A program made the position numbers and the translations under genes. Source: Mucilaginibacter sp. SMC90 (GTDB lineage: Bacteria; Bacteroidota; Bacteroidia; Sphingobacteriales; Sphingobacteriaceae). Taken from it: 64,000 bases of DNA. The notes below the pieces were generated by a model. That model saw only the letters and a program-made list of their open reading frames with translations, made no database searches and was not told the origin of the DNA. This document shows positions 1 through 8,611 of this stretch, in pieces (the first letter of the stretch is position 1; every line of letters begins with the position of its first letter). The DNA lies in NCBI RefSeq assembly GCF_022811725.1, contig NZ_CP094527.1, positions 1,674,001 to 1,738,000 on the forward strand, in the 5' to 3' direction.

Positions 1-419
1 TAGCTGCGGCTATGCTGCTCATTTCCGTAGTGGCATTTGCTCAGAAATTATCTCCGGACCAGATCATCGGCACCTGGCAATGTGAAGATTATAAGATAGA
101 GATCTTTAGGACCGGCAGCAGCTACTCGGCCAAACTATTATGGTCAAAAGAGATGTTCGAGGCAGACGGCAGGACATCCAAAAAAGATATCAAAAACCCC
201 GATGAGAAATTACGAAGCAGGCCAGTACAAGGTATCACGCACATTACCGAACTTATTTATAAGGATGGCGAATACCGTGACGGTAAATTATACAGTGTAC
301 AGGATGGTAATTCGTATAGCCTGAAAGGCAAACTTAATAGCGTTAACGATCTGGAAACACGCGGCTACAAAGGAGTTCCGATGTTGGGTAAAACATTCAA
401 ATGGAAACGCATTCAATAA
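1..419 (+). CDS. DUF2147-family secreted protein, 5' end outside window
   Basis: The frame is open to the left edge (Ala-Ala-Ala before the first Met at 12), so the true start lies upstream. The visible N-terminus is the end of a signal peptide (LLISVVAFAQ), followed by the compact DUF2147 fold: GTWQCEDYKIEIF, then DIKNPDEKLRSRPVQG, then the closing RGYKGVPMLGKTFKWKR. Members are small exported proteins of unknown biochemical role that are common in Bacteroidota and Proteobacteria. Family assignment rests on the NPDxKLRSRP and terminal W-x-R motifs. Confidence 0.75.
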   Translation, partial: AAAMLLISVVAFAQKLSPDQIIGTWQCEDYKIEIFRTGSSYSAKLLWSKEMFEADGRTSKKDIKNPDEKLRSRPVQGITHITELIYKDGEYRDGKLYSVQDGNSYSLKGKLNSVNDLETRGYKGVPMLGKTFKWKRIQ

Positions 420-440
420 AAGTGCTTTAAAACTACGTAT

Positions 441-641
441 ATGAAAGATACACATAATGACAGCTTGTCGATGTTTTGGTTTGTGGTTTCTAATACTATG
501 CCGCCTGTAGGCTTTTTCCTGTACTTTAAACACAGGAAGCAAAGTCCTAACAAGGCAAAAAGGGCCCTGACAAGTGCCATGATCGGTATACCGCTGGCAT
601 CAATAATGGGTTACATCATCAATACATATATCCTGAAATGA
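441..641 (+). CDS. Small two-helix membrane protein
   Basis: A 66-residue protein with two predicted membrane helices (about residues 11-28 and 46-64) separated by a basic loop (KHRKQSPNKAKR). Its stop overlaps the next start (ATGA), so it is translationally coupled to the DoxX-like gene. I do not recognise a named family. Hydropathy and coupling support it as a real gene. Confidence 0.55.
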   Translation: MKDTHNDSLSMFWFVVSNTMPPVGFFLYFKHRKQSPNKAKRALTSAMIGIPLASIMGYIINTYILK

Positions 642-997
642 TCATGATAAAAAATAGCATTTCATTACTCTTGCTGATCGTATCTGTATCCATCAGCTTT
701 AAACACGCGTGGGATACGGCGCATTATCGGACCAACCCGGCATCGCTGACCATGATGACCAGCCTGGGTATAAATAAGTCGGCCGTTCCGGTCTTAGTAT
801 TTCTAACGGTGGTGATCGGTATACTTTTGCTGATCCCCAAAACATTCTTTCTGGGGAACATGCTGAATGCCATGTCTATCGTCATGATCATGGGATTGGC
901 GTTACGTGCGGGGAATTACCGGATCGCCCTGATCGAGATCCCGTTCTTAGCGATGCCGCTGATCATGATCTGGCTAAAATATCCCTTTAAAAATTAA
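638..997 (+). CDS. DoxX-like four-helix membrane protein
   Basis: A 119-residue protein made almost entirely of four hydrophobic segments (about 5-21, 49-67, 72-88 and 97-113). This matches the DoxX-like/DUF4267-type small membrane proteins in size and layout. It overlaps the preceding small membrane gene by 4 nt and is followed 12 nt later by an AraC regulator, so these genes probably form one transcript. The start could be Met1 or Met3 (MIMIKNS). The family call is by topology rather than a diagnostic motif. Confidence 0.5.
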   Translation: MIMIKNSISLLLLIVSVSISFKHAWDTAHYRTNPASLTMMTSLGINKSAVPVLVFLTVVIGILLLIPKTFFLGNMLNAMSIVMIMGLALRAGNYRIALIEIPFLAMPLIMIWLKYPFKN

Positions 998-1009
998 CTA
1001 AATTGCAAC

Positions 1010-1918
1010 ATGTCCAAGGCTGCACCTTATAGAATAAGTTCGATAACAGAGATCCACCGTTTAATGGGGCTGCCCAAGCCTCACCATCCGCTGATCAGCA
1101 TTGTTGACCTGAAAGGGTTTAAAAATGACCATGACATCGATGCCGTTATATTCGACTTGTATGTAATATCCATGAAACGGGGCTGCGACAATCTTTTTTA
1201 CGGGCAGCAGAAATATGACTTTGATGAAGGCTTGATGGGGTTCATGTCCCCGGGCCAAGTATTGCGCGGTGAGGATAATGGTGTACCGCCGGCTCTGGAA
1301 GGCTGGATGCTGTTCATTCACCCAGACTTTCTCTGGAACACGTCGCTTGCAGCCAAGATCAAAAAATACGAATACTTCGGTTACGCGACCAATGAAGCGT
1401 TGTTCCTTTCTGACAAAGAAGAAACGGTCATTAACGACATCATCAAGAACATCAGAAATGAGTATCATTCCAACATCGATAAATTCAGTCAGGATATTAT
1501 TATTTCGAATTTGGAAACATTGCTGAACTATGCTGAGCGTTTTTATCAGCGCCAGTTCATTACCCGGAAGATCACGAACAGTAAGATACTGGACCGGTTG
1601 GAGGAATTATTGACCGTTTACATCAATGATGAAGCTTTGCTTTCAAAGGGATTGCCTTCGGTACAATACCTTGCTGATGCATTAAATATCTCATCCAAAT
1701 ACCTGAGCAGTCTGCTGAAACAACTTACTGGTCAGACCACACAACAGATCATTCACGAAAAGCTGATCGAGAAAGCTAAAGAGAAGCTTTCCACTACTGA
1801 CCTATCAGTAAGCGAGATAGCATACAGTTTAGGCTTTGAACATTCCCAGTCATTCAGTAAATTATTCAAAAGTAAGACCAAACTGTCGCCATTGGAGTTC
1901 AGGGCTTCCTTTAATTAG
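1010..1918 (+). CDS. AraC-family transcriptional regulator
   Basis: A 302-residue regulator. The N-terminal half is a cupin-like sensor region (YDFDEGLMGFMSPGQV, then a GWMLFIHPDFL segment). The C-terminal 100 residues carry two helix-turn-helix units: SVQYLADALNISSKYLSSLLKQLTG, then the AraC signature LSVSEIAYSLGFEHSQSFSKLFKSKTKLSP. It clearly resembles the minus-strand AraC gene at 4610-5524, and both lie next to an SDR gene, so the likely role is local control of an oxidoreductase. The inducer is unknown. Confidence 0.9.
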   Translation: MSKAAPYRISSITEIHRLMGLPKPHHPLISIVDLKGFKNDHDIDAVIFDLYVISMKRGCDNLFYGQQKYDFDEGLMGFMSPGQVLRGEDNGVPPALEGWMLFIHPDFLWNTSLAAKIKKYEYFGYATNEALFLSDKEETVINDIIKNIRNEYHSNIDKFSQDIIISNLETLLNYAERFYQRQFITRKITNSKILDRLEELLTVYINDEALLSKGLPSVQYLADALNISSKYLSSLLKQLTGQTTQQIIHEKLIEKAKEKLSTTDLSVSEIAYSLGFEHSQSFSKLFKSKTKLSPLEFRASFN

Positions 1919-2140
1919 AAACCTTCGTGCTTTATCAGAAAGCTGCTAATCCGAAATCCTGTGCTTCGGCAGATATTAGGTGTTTTGCTTGTTTTGACTT
2001 TAAAGCCATTTAAATTTATTGATATCAGTTACAGGCAGATCCGGAAAAACTATAACAGCCTTTCTACTACAACATTGTGACTTTTGGATACATCTGCTTA
2101 CCAGCGGCGCCTGAACTTTGCAAGTATAAAAACAAGTAAA

Positions 2141-3067
2141 ATGCAAAACAGAAACAAAAATTGGACAATATCTCAGATTCCAAAAAGCAATAGTGGCTTA
2201 GCAGTTATTACCGGTAGCACAGAAGGTGTAGGATATGAAGATGCACTGGCTTTATCATCATCGGGGTGGAATGTGATCATGATGGGGCGTAACGCTCAAA
2301 AAGGAGCAGAGTCAATTGCTAAGATCCACCGCATCAACCCGAAGGCAAAATTGAGTTTTGAAAAAATAGATCTTGCAGACCTGTCCTCGATCAAAGCCTT
2401 TGCTTCAAGAATGATTTCAAAGGGGCAAGCTATCGATCTTCTGATCAATAATGCCGGTGTAATGACACCACCAAAACGAATGGAAACTGCCGATGGCTTT
2501 GAGTTGCAGTTCGGCACTAACCATATCGGTCACTTTGCATTAACCGCACAATTGCTGCCATTACTACGCAAATCACCAGGTGCACGTGTGGTGACCGCTT
2601 CGAGTGTGGCCAACCGTGAAGGAAGGATCAATTTTGACGACCTTCAATCAAGCTCTGCTTATATTCCGATGAAAGCATACGGTCAGTCAAAACTTGCGAA
2701 CCTGATGTTCGCGTTAGAGCTCCAGCGGCAAAGTGAAAAACACGGTTGGGGAATAACGAGTATCGCTTCTCATCCGGGTGTATCCCGGACCAATTTACTG
2801 ATCACGGGTGCGGGACGATGGAGCGTCGCAGGAATTTCGAGGACGCTGCTTCCGTTTTTATTTCAGCCACCTGCACAGGGAGCCTTGCCGACATTATATG
2901 CTGCCACTTCGCCGGAGGCTAAAGGAGGAATGTATTACGGACCAAACAAAATGATGGAGACCAGGGGATTTCCAGCAATCGCGAAAATACCTGCACAAGC
3001 AGAAGATGTAAATGCTTCTTTAAAACTATGGAAATTATCGGAAGAGCTGGCTAATGTAGAATTTTAA
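2141..3067 (+). CDS. SDR-family NAD(P)-dependent oxidoreductase
   Basis: A short-chain dehydrogenase. The cofactor-binding TGSTEGVGYE replaces the classical TGxxxGIG, NNAG is present (LLINNAGVM), and the catalytic YGQSK corresponds to YxxxK. Start 2141 (MQNRNKNW) is preferred over 2084 because the Rossmann beta-strand then sits at a normal distance from the N-terminus. The overall pattern (FGTNHIGHFALT, HPGVSRTNL) is that of the retinol-dehydrogenase/protochlorophyllide-reductase-like branch. It follows an AraC regulator by about 220 nt. The substrate cannot be read from sequence. Confidence 0.88.
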   Translation: MQNRNKNWTISQIPKSNSGLAVITGSTEGVGYEDALALSSSGWNVIMMGRNAQKGAESIAKIHRINPKAKLSFEKIDLADLSSIKAFASRMISKGQAIDLLINNAGVMTPPKRMETADGFELQFGTNHIGHFALTAQLLPLLRKSPGARVVTASSVANREGRINFDDLQSSSAYIPMKAYGQSKLANLMFALELQRQSEKHGWGITSIASHPGVSRTNLLITGAGRWSVAGISRTLLPFLFQPPAQGALPTLYAATSPEAKGGMYYGPNKMMETRGFPAIAKIPAQAEDVNASLKLWKLSEELANVEF

Positions 3068-3151
3068 TATTTAAAATTTAAGCTGCTCTCTGAAGTATAG
3101 TGCTTTTTCAGATCCTCAATTTTTGATATCAGAATTAAAAAACAATGCAAA

Positions 3152-3514
3152 ATGAAATTAAGTAGCGCTTTATTGATCGTTATGGCTATGCTTGCATCCT
3201 GCAGCGCCAGGAAAACGGTGTGTATCACTAACAAGACAGGCCACACAATCACTCTCCTGATGGATAGCTCCTACAGCAGCACATATCAAATTGCATTTGC
3301 TGACTCTTTGAATGGTTTAAGGATAGAAAAGAAAAAAGTATTTGATTATGGCTTTGGCAAGTGGACGAAGAATGATAAAACTAACCTTGAGGAAGTGCTA
3401 AGGCATACCAGGATCATTAAAGACGGCAGCAAAACAGCTATTAGCCTGCCCGGCAAAACTGAAGTGTCGCACATCAGTTTTAACGTAGAAGAACTTTGGG
3501 TGAACATTAAATAA
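3152..3514 (+). CDS. Small lipoprotein of unknown function
   Basis: A 120-residue protein beginning with a lipoprotein signal peptide (MKLSSALLIVMAMLASC; Cys18 is the likely lipidation site). The mature part is beta-rich, with TNKTGHTITLLMDSS near the start. No close family is recognised. It lies 84 nt after the SDR gene on the same strand and may be monocistronic. Confidence 0.6.
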   Translation: MKLSSALLIVMAMLASCSARKTVCITNKTGHTITLLMDSSYSSTYQIAFADSLNGLRIEKKKVFDYGFGKWTKNDKTNLEEVLRHTRIIKDGSKTAISLPGKTEVSHISFNVEELWVNIK

Positions 3515-3627
3515 CATTGAAAACATACGCGATTAAACGATTTGACAAAAAAACAATCGGGTGGTATTTGTTTAAACTCTTCAACTACCTGAACTTTTTT
3601 CCAGCATAGGCCAGCGATCTTTGTGGA

Positions 3628-3993
3628 ATGGAACAGGAAACTAAAATAGCGATACCGGATATTGAGCCGGGCCTAGGGCCCGTGCTTATGCTGAACATGA
3701 TCAGGTTCAGGGACAAAAAGATCTACTTTGAACAGTACATACCGGCCTTTAACCAGGTAGTGCAGCAGCTGGGTATTGAGGGTGTAAGCGTAAAACTCGT
3801 GAGCGAGGTGGTTGCAAATATTGTTGCTGAAGAGAACGAGCAATGGGACGAGATCGTAGTGGTGGAATATCCCACTGCCGAAGCGTTCATCACCATCGCG
3901 CAAAGCGATATTTATCACCAGATCGCAAACCCACTTCGCGAAGCCGGAACTGCCGAACTGAAACTGATCATGACCCGCAAAATTGACTTTTAA
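3628..3993 (+). CDS. DUF1330-like dimeric alpha/beta-barrel protein
   Basis: A 121-residue protein with the ferredoxin-like layout of DUF1330/Dabb proteins: LMLNMIRFRDKKIYFEQYIPAF, a central beta-strand (EIVVVEYPTAEAF), then SDIYHQIANPLREAGTAELKLIM. Such proteins form small alpha/beta barrels of mostly unknown function. It ends 17 nt before the preferred start of the Crp/Fnr regulator, so the two are likely co-transcribed. Confidence 0.65.
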   Translation: MEQETKIAIPDIEPGLGPVLMLNMIRFRDKKIYFEQYIPAFNQVVQQLGIEGVSVKLVSEVVANIVAEENEQWDEIVVVEYPTAEAFITIAQSDIYHQIANPLREAGTAELKLIMTRKIDF

Positions 3994-4009
3994 CAGTTAT
4001 CATTGTATA

Positions 4010-4585
4010 ATGTCAGAACTGATCTTGTCCAACTTTGCTTTGCATATCGCACTTGCACCTGAAGAACAGGCGCAGGTGCTTGCCTTGTTACAGGAAAAGA
4101 CCGTTGCTAAACGCAGTGTACTGGTGCAGGCAGGCGATATCGACCGGCATATCTATTTTGTCAATGAAGGCTGTCTGCGCATGTTCCACACGGATAAGGA
4201 TGGTCAGGAACATAATCTTTGTTTTTACCCGGAGAATTGGTGGGCCTGCGATATCGTAAGTTTTTTCAAGGCGAAGGCTGCCACCAATACCATCCAGGCG
4301 CTGGAAGATTCTCAGCTATATTATTTCACCTTACCTGATCTGGAACGGCTGTTTGACCGGGTACCAAAATTTGAGCGTTTCTTCCGGATACTTACCCAGA
4401 ACGGATTTGATATGTTCCAAAGACGTGTAACTTCCAACCTGTCAAAAACGGCAGAGCTGCGGTATCGTGAATTCCGCAGACATTACCCCGGTCTGGAACA
4501 GCGGATATCCCAAAAGCATATTGCCAGCTACCTGGGTATAACTCCCGCTTTTCTGAGCATGATGCGCAAGGAAAAAGATCTTTGA
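4010..4585 (+). CDS. Crp/Fnr-family transcriptional regulator
   Basis: The N-terminal cyclic-nucleotide-binding-like beta-roll is visible as VLVQAGDIDRHIYFVNEGCLRMF followed by FYPENWWACDIVSFF. The C-terminal helix-turn-helix is ISQKHIASYLGITPAFLSMMRKE. ATG 4010 (MSELILSN) is preferred over the upstream TTG at 3983, which would overlap the preceding gene. The protein is about 191 residues, normal for Bacteroidota Crp-like regulators. These usually sense redox or stress signals; the ligand is not evident. Confidence 0.88.
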   Translation: MSELILSNFALHIALAPEEQAQVLALLQEKTVAKRSVLVQAGDIDRHIYFVNEGCLRMFHTDKDGQEHNLCFYPENWWACDIVSFFKAKAATNTIQALEDSQLYYFTLPDLERLFDRVPKFERFFRILTQNGFDMFQRRVTSNLSKTAELRYREFRRHYPGLEQRISQKHIASYLGITPAFLSMMRKEKDL

Positions 4586-4609
4586 TCTACACCCGGCAAA
4601 GAAATATGA

Positions 4610-5524
4610 TCAATTCAGGTTCAACTGATCACGCCGAAACTGTACAGGTGAAACACTGGTGCGCTGCTTGAACAATTTATTGAACGATTGCGGATGCTCA
4701 AAACCTAAATGGTAAGCGATCTCTGCCGTGGTCAGGGTCGTCTGGTTCAGTAGTACTTTCGCTTTCTCGATCAGTGCCAGATGAATATGCTGCTGTGTGG
4801 TTTTACCGGTGAGTGTTTTAAGCATATCTGAAAGGTAGCGCTGTGATACATTCAAATGGGTTGCGATGTCCTGCGGCGAAGGCAAACCGTTTATAACCAT
4901 ATCAGCACCCTCAAAACGCTCATTCAGCCAAATGTTCATCCGGCTGATCAGGTCATGGTGCATGTGCTTACGGGTCAGGAACTGCCGGTTATAAAAACGG
5001 TTACTATGGTTGAGTAATAGCTCCAATTGCGATACCAGCACATTCTCGCTGAACTGGTCGATATGATTATCCAGTTCTATCGCTATGGCCTGGAAAAGTA
5101 TCTGTATGGTCTGTTTTTCTTTCTCGGACAGGAACAACGCCTCGGATACGGCGTAATCAAAGAAGCCATATTGATGAACGTGTTGTGCCAGCGGATGACC
5201 GGCCAATAACGCGGGATGGAAATAGAGGACATAGCCCTGATAGTCCGCGGGATCAGGACTCATTTGAACCACTTGCCCCGGCGTTAAAAAAGCCAGACCT
5301 CCTTCTTTAAAGTCATAGGTACCCGGCCCGTATTTAACGCTGCCGTTAAAATTCTTTTTAAAGGAAATCTTGTAAAAGTCCAGCATGAACCAACTGCCGG
5401 CATCACGCAGGTCTATCTTTACCTCGTCGTAATTGACGAGCGTCATCATCGGATGCGCAGGTGGATCCAATTTCAGCCTGCGCATCAGATCAGTGATATT
5501 ATGGAACTTTAACGGCTTGTCCAT
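4610..5524 (-). CDS. AraC-family transcriptional regulator (paralogue of 1010-1918)
   Basis: A 304-residue regulator with the same sensor-plus-AraC layout as the gene at 1010-1918. Shared landmarks are a TYDFKEGGLAFLTPGQVV block, the EALFLSEKEK segment and the C-terminal LTTAEIAYHLGFEHPQSFNKLFKQR signature. It lies 47 nt downstream of an SDR gene on the same strand, so the pair is probably one operon in which the regulator controls the oxidoreductase. Confidence 0.9.
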   Translation of the reverse strand: MDKPLKFHNITDLMRRLKLDPPAHPMMTLVNYDEVKIDLRDAGSWFMLDFYKISFKKNFNGSVKYGPGTYDFKEGGLAFLTPGQVVQMSPDPADYQGYVLYFHPALLAGHPLAQHVHQYGFFDYAVSEALFLSEKEKQTIQILFQAIAIELDNHIDQFSENVLVSQLELLLNHSNRFYNRQFLTRKHMHHDLISRMNIWLNERFEGADMVINGLPSPQDIATHLNVSQRYLSDMLKTLTGKTTQQHIHLALIEKAKVLLNQTTLTTAEIAYHLGFEHPQSFNKLFKQRTSVSPVQFRRDQLNLN

Positions 5525-5571
5525 TGCAATTTTAACTATGCGTATTTCTTTGATTGGTATAAATATAGTGT

Positions 5572-6312
5572 TTAAGCCTGAACGGACGGGCGGATCACCA
5601 TATCACCGACATCTACATTATCCGGTTGCTCGATCGCGTAAGCAATGGCTCTGGCAATAGCATCAGCTGGGATGGCCATTTGATCGGCATTCTGCTGAAT
5701 GGTGTTCCTTATTGCCTCGTTCCTGATGTTGCTTGCAAATTCTGTCGCCACATAGCCCGGTGAGATACCAGTCACCCGCCAGCGGCCCTGCGATTCCTGG
5801 CGTAATGCTTCGCCGATGGTACGCACTGCGTTCTTAGTGCCAGCATAAACGCCCATAGTTGGAACGATTGAAATACCTGCTGTAGAGATCACATTGATGA
5901 AGTGTCCGGAACCTTGCTCCTTGAAAACAGGCAGCGCTGCGGCGATCCCATACAAGGTGCCTTTCAGATTGACATCGATCATTTGTTCCCAGCCTTCCAC
6001 ATCCAGTTCTTCCATCTTGTATAACTGGCTGATACCGGCATTATTGATCAAGACATCAAGCTTGCCAAATCGCTCGACGGCTAATGCTGTCAATTTAGCG
6101 ACATCTTCCCGGCGGGTCACATCGATTTCCAAATATGCAGCCTCGCCGCCATTCTGCTCAATAGTTTTAACGACCGTTCTCAGACGTTCCGCTCTCCGAG
6201 CACCCAGAACCACCTTCGCGCCTTGAGCGGCTAACAATTCTGCTGCCGCTTTACCAATACCGCTGCTGGCACCGGTTATTACGATCACTTTATCTTTAAT
6301 TCCACTTTTCAT
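5572..6312 (-). CDS. SDR-family NAD(P)-dependent oxidoreductase
   Basis: A classical short-chain dehydrogenase of 246 residues. The Rossmann motif is TGASSGIG, NNAG lies in VLINNAGISQLYK, the catalytic Ser is in INVISTAG, and the YxxxK motif is YAGTK. ARRAERL after the second beta-strand favours NADP. Length and motifs match the broad clavaldehyde/serine-dehydrogenase-like SDRs. It is the first gene of a likely SDR-AraC operon. Confidence 0.92.
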   Translation of the reverse strand: MKSGIKDKVIVITGASSGIGKAAAELLAAQGAKVVLGARRAERLRTVVKTIEQNGGEAAYLEIDVTRREDVAKLTALAVERFGKLDVLINNAGISQLYKMEELDVEGWEQMIDVNLKGTLYGIAAALPVFKEQGSGHFINVISTAGISIVPTMGVYAGTKNAVRTIGEALRQESQGRWRVTGISPGYVATEFASNIRNEAIRNTIQQNADQMAIPADAIARAIAYAIEQPDNVDVGDMVIRPSVQA

Positions 6313-6766
6313 AGTTTTTCATTTGAAGCAAAGTTCAACGAACGGGCTGGTAGTTTTGTAGCCGAAAGTGCCGGATGTGTAGTCGATTTGGCAAAATAAT
6401 AATAGCTTACCAGGTTTAAAAGTTATTACCGGTTATCAGGTTCTTATAAAGTAAATTCATTATAGCTGTCGCCATAACTGCGGGTAACTGATCAGTGCTG
6501 TGATCCAAATCATGCATTCTATACTAGCTGGGAAGATCATAACTTGCACATGCTGTAAAGTCGATGCTATGGGTGTAGCCACACTGTTAAAATAAGTATT
6601 GGACAACATGGGGTAACGAAGTTGATAATGTAATTTTATCGGCACTTAAACGCATAGATTGTTGATAATCAATGATGAAATGATTTTTGGATGTGAATAG
6701 CCTGCTTTTTGTTTATGGATTGCTTTCAGGCACTTCGCCTCTCCCTGTAATTTTTGGTAGTGGGTT

Positions 6767-6845
6767 GAAGGTTTAAATCATGACCAGGCCCTCCGGGTGC
6801 TGCGGCCGGTACTAAAACCGGCAGGCAGTCCTGATTTAAACCTTC
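6767..6845. repeat. Perfect 14-bp inverted repeat with nested hairpin
   Basis: GAAGGTTTAAATCA at 6767-6780 is the exact reverse complement of 6832-6845. Inside the 51-nt loop, GCCGGT (6805-6810) pairs with ACCGGC (6817-6822). The structure is not a simple terminator because there is no T-run. It could be a structured RNA, an origin or a recombinase site. Confidence 0.7.
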
Positions 6846-6995
6846 CTGAGTTGCCTTAAGGTTCTTCGCGATTTGTTTTTTTTGGAAATTCCCCGCCCTC
6901 TTCCTCTATTCAATGGCATTTTTTGTTTAATGAGCTTCATTTAGCCTTTGCTGAGGCAAATCTACACCTCTTCGGCGGTCAAGGCCAGGCTCTGT

Positions 6996-7051
6996 GCCGC
7001 TAAAAAAATCTCCACACCTCCGCTGCGCTCCGGGTCGTATTTTTTTGCGGC
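6996..7051. repeat. Imperfect inverted repeat with A7/T7 arms
   Basis: GCCGCTAAAAAAAT (6996-7009) pairs with ATTTTTTTGCGGC (7039-7051) apart from one unpaired base. The loop is GC-rich and contains CCGCTGCGCTCCGG. It could act as a terminator in either direction in front of the element gene at 7154. Confidence 0.55.
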
Positions 7052-7153
7052 AGCCTTGGCCCGCCAGCCCTACCCGCAAGTGTATTGCCTCTATCAAAGG
7101 CCAAATGAGGTTCCGCCGAATGACCTTTCAAAACAGGGTATTCCATAAATCAA

Positions 7154-7498
7154 ATGCGTATGTCATCTAACAAAAAACACGCTCCGCAACATTCGACAGC
7201 AAAACTCCGGGTGGTCGTCGATGCATCCAAACCGAAGGGCGAAAACCAAAGGGTTATTTCATTGGAAAAAGCAAGAAACATTGCCCTTGACTGGCATTCC
7301 GGAGTTTGGAGCTGGTTGTACACCTTCGGTTCCAGTGGTATCCTTTTGCCAGAGGCTGTCGGTCGTACGATCAAAGAAATCGACGATAACCTGGAAACTC
7401 CGGACCTGCCTCAAAGGCAAATCAAACGGCTGCGACAACTTCAAAGGTATGTCGCCCATCCGTCATCCGCTTTGCAGGTGGGTAATCAGTCTCATTAA
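7154..7498 (+). CDS. Element-associated hypothetical protein
   Basis: A 114-residue basic protein (residues such as KLRVVVDASKPKGENQRVISLEKARNIALDW) with no recognised domain and no signal or membrane segment. It starts at the first Met after a stop-rich region (Met3 is an alternative) and lies immediately upstream of the broken ssb-like gene. It is likely a genuine mobile-element gene because its amino-acid composition is protein-like throughout. Confidence 0.5.
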   Translation: MRMSSNKKHAPQHSTAKLRVVVDASKPKGENQRVISLEKARNIALDWHSGVWSWLYTFGSSGILLPEAVGRTIKEIDDNLETPDLPQRQIKRLRQLQRYVAHPSSALQVGNQSH

Positions 7499-7530
7499 AC
7501 CCGATGAATTATTAAATAAACCGAATCGAT

Positions 7531-7867
7531 ATGCTATTTACAGGATGTATAACCGCAGATGCGGCAGTCAGGGAGGTAGGAGGAAAACGAAAAGTTACCG
7601 GCTTGTTACCATCAATGAACGTTTTAAGGACAGTGAAGGCGCTTAAAAGATCATTACCACTTTCGCGGGGTGCTCTTATTGGGTGGGCCAAGATCTCACT
7701 GCCTGTCTTGCTAAAGGCTCGGTCGTCGGAATATTCGGGCGGGTAGAGGCCAAGGCCGGCTTGACAGTGAAAACAAACCCAAACCCTACTTCACCTGCAC
7801 GGTGAAAGATGTGCACCTTTTCGGCACTTCGCAAAAAGCAGAAGCGAAGAAGGAGGGAAAAGCTTAA
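7531..7867 (+). pseudogene. Broken single-stranded DNA-binding (ssb/OB-fold) gene
   Basis: Three consecutive frames give one Ssb-like protein. Frame A from 7531 reads MLFTGCITADAAVREV. After a shift at about 7580-7605 comes TINERFKDSEG, then an in-frame TAA at 7644-7646, then ITTFAGCSYWVGQDLTACL and GSVVGIFGRVEAKAGL. A second shift near 7785 gives YFTCTVKDVHLFGTSQ and a stop at 7865. The order (N-terminal strand, AINERF-like loop, Y-W central motif, G-R-V-E strand, C-terminal HLFG) is that of the short Ssb proteins carried by Bacteroidota conjugative elements. Two frameshifts plus a nonsense codon argue for true decay, though sequencing error is possible. Confidence 0.7.
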
Positions 7868-7959
7868 ACAGAAAAATTCACAAAGGCAAAAACAAAAGCT
7901 GCCGGGACAGGAAATGAAGGGAGCGTTGATAAGAATTTACCATTTTAAAATTAAGAACC

Positions 7960-8592
7960 ATGGGAGAATATGTAAAATACAATGGACATACGATCAAAAT
8001 CGGAACATGCGAAGATATGTATTATACCGATTACGGCAGGTATATAGAAGCCCTCCGGGAGGGCCAGTTGATGCTGATAGAAGGTAATGCCGATCCGCAG
8101 GTTTACGCAATGCCGGGGACAGGCCTGCGCTTTCGATTTCCGTTCCCTGATGAGGATATCAAAACGCTGGGCAAGTTAGGTAAGAACGATTATGAACGAG
8201 GGCTATTAATAACCATCGAACGGGGCCTCAACTTCGCGACAGAAGACTTTCCACCGGTTTTGGGTAAATACATAGTCGAATCCCATACGCAGCCGGGATT
8301 AATGAGGCAACTTAGGATGCTTAACCCTAATAATGTCTTGAAACTGGTTGATATTGAGATCGTTCAGCAAAAACCGGTGTTGATGGATGGCAATTTCTAT
8401 CTCCTGTTGATCTACCGTTGCCCCTATAGTGACGAACGATGGCGCATAGAGGACAAGGAAACCGCAGAACACATTGCCAGTCAGATCAGGCAACGTTACC
8501 TTTTAACCGCTGAAAACGAGGACAGCAAAGACTTTTGGCAGAAACTCATCGACCGCATCCTGATAGGCTATGAGCCGGGAGCGGATTATTGA
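7960..8592 (+). CDS. Conserved element protein of unknown function, precedes PRTRC genes
   Basis: A 210-residue soluble protein starting at MGEYVKYNGHTIKIGTCEDM. It contains an FRFPFPDEDIKTLGK segment and a C-terminal helical part ending DRILIGYEPGADY. I recognise no domain. Its position 19 nt before the PRTRC-E start, on the same strand, places it in the same transcript and suggests a role in element maintenance. Confidence 0.6.
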   Translation: MGEYVKYNGHTIKIGTCEDMYYTDYGRYIEALREGQLMLIEGNADPQVYAMPGTGLRFRFPFPDEDIKTLGKLGKNDYERGLLITIERGLNFATEDFPPVLGKYIVESHTQPGLMRQLRMLNPNNVLKLVDIEIVQQKPVLMDGNFYLLLIYRCPYSDERWRIEDKETAEHIASQIRQRYLLTAENEDSKDFWQKLIDRILIGYEPGADY

Positions 8593-8611
8593 AACATCAA
8601 ATCAACGAAAA

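Larger units (their letters stand above)
6313..7153 (+). other. Non-coding stretch at the left edge of the mobile element
   Basis: An 841-nt interval without a convincing gene. The short open frames here lack family features. It holds two inverted repeats (6767-6845 and 6996-7051) and an AT-rich promoter-like region behind the divergent SDR gene. The composition changes at about 6.7 kb, where GC-rich hairpins start. The left boundary of the mobile element probably falls in this interval, but no att site can be defined by eye. Confidence 0.5.

Noticed and set aside
6460..6645. 61-residue minus-strand ORF in the left non-coding region
   Set aside because: Random-looking composition, no upstream promoter or family feature, and located in a region rich in inverted repeats.
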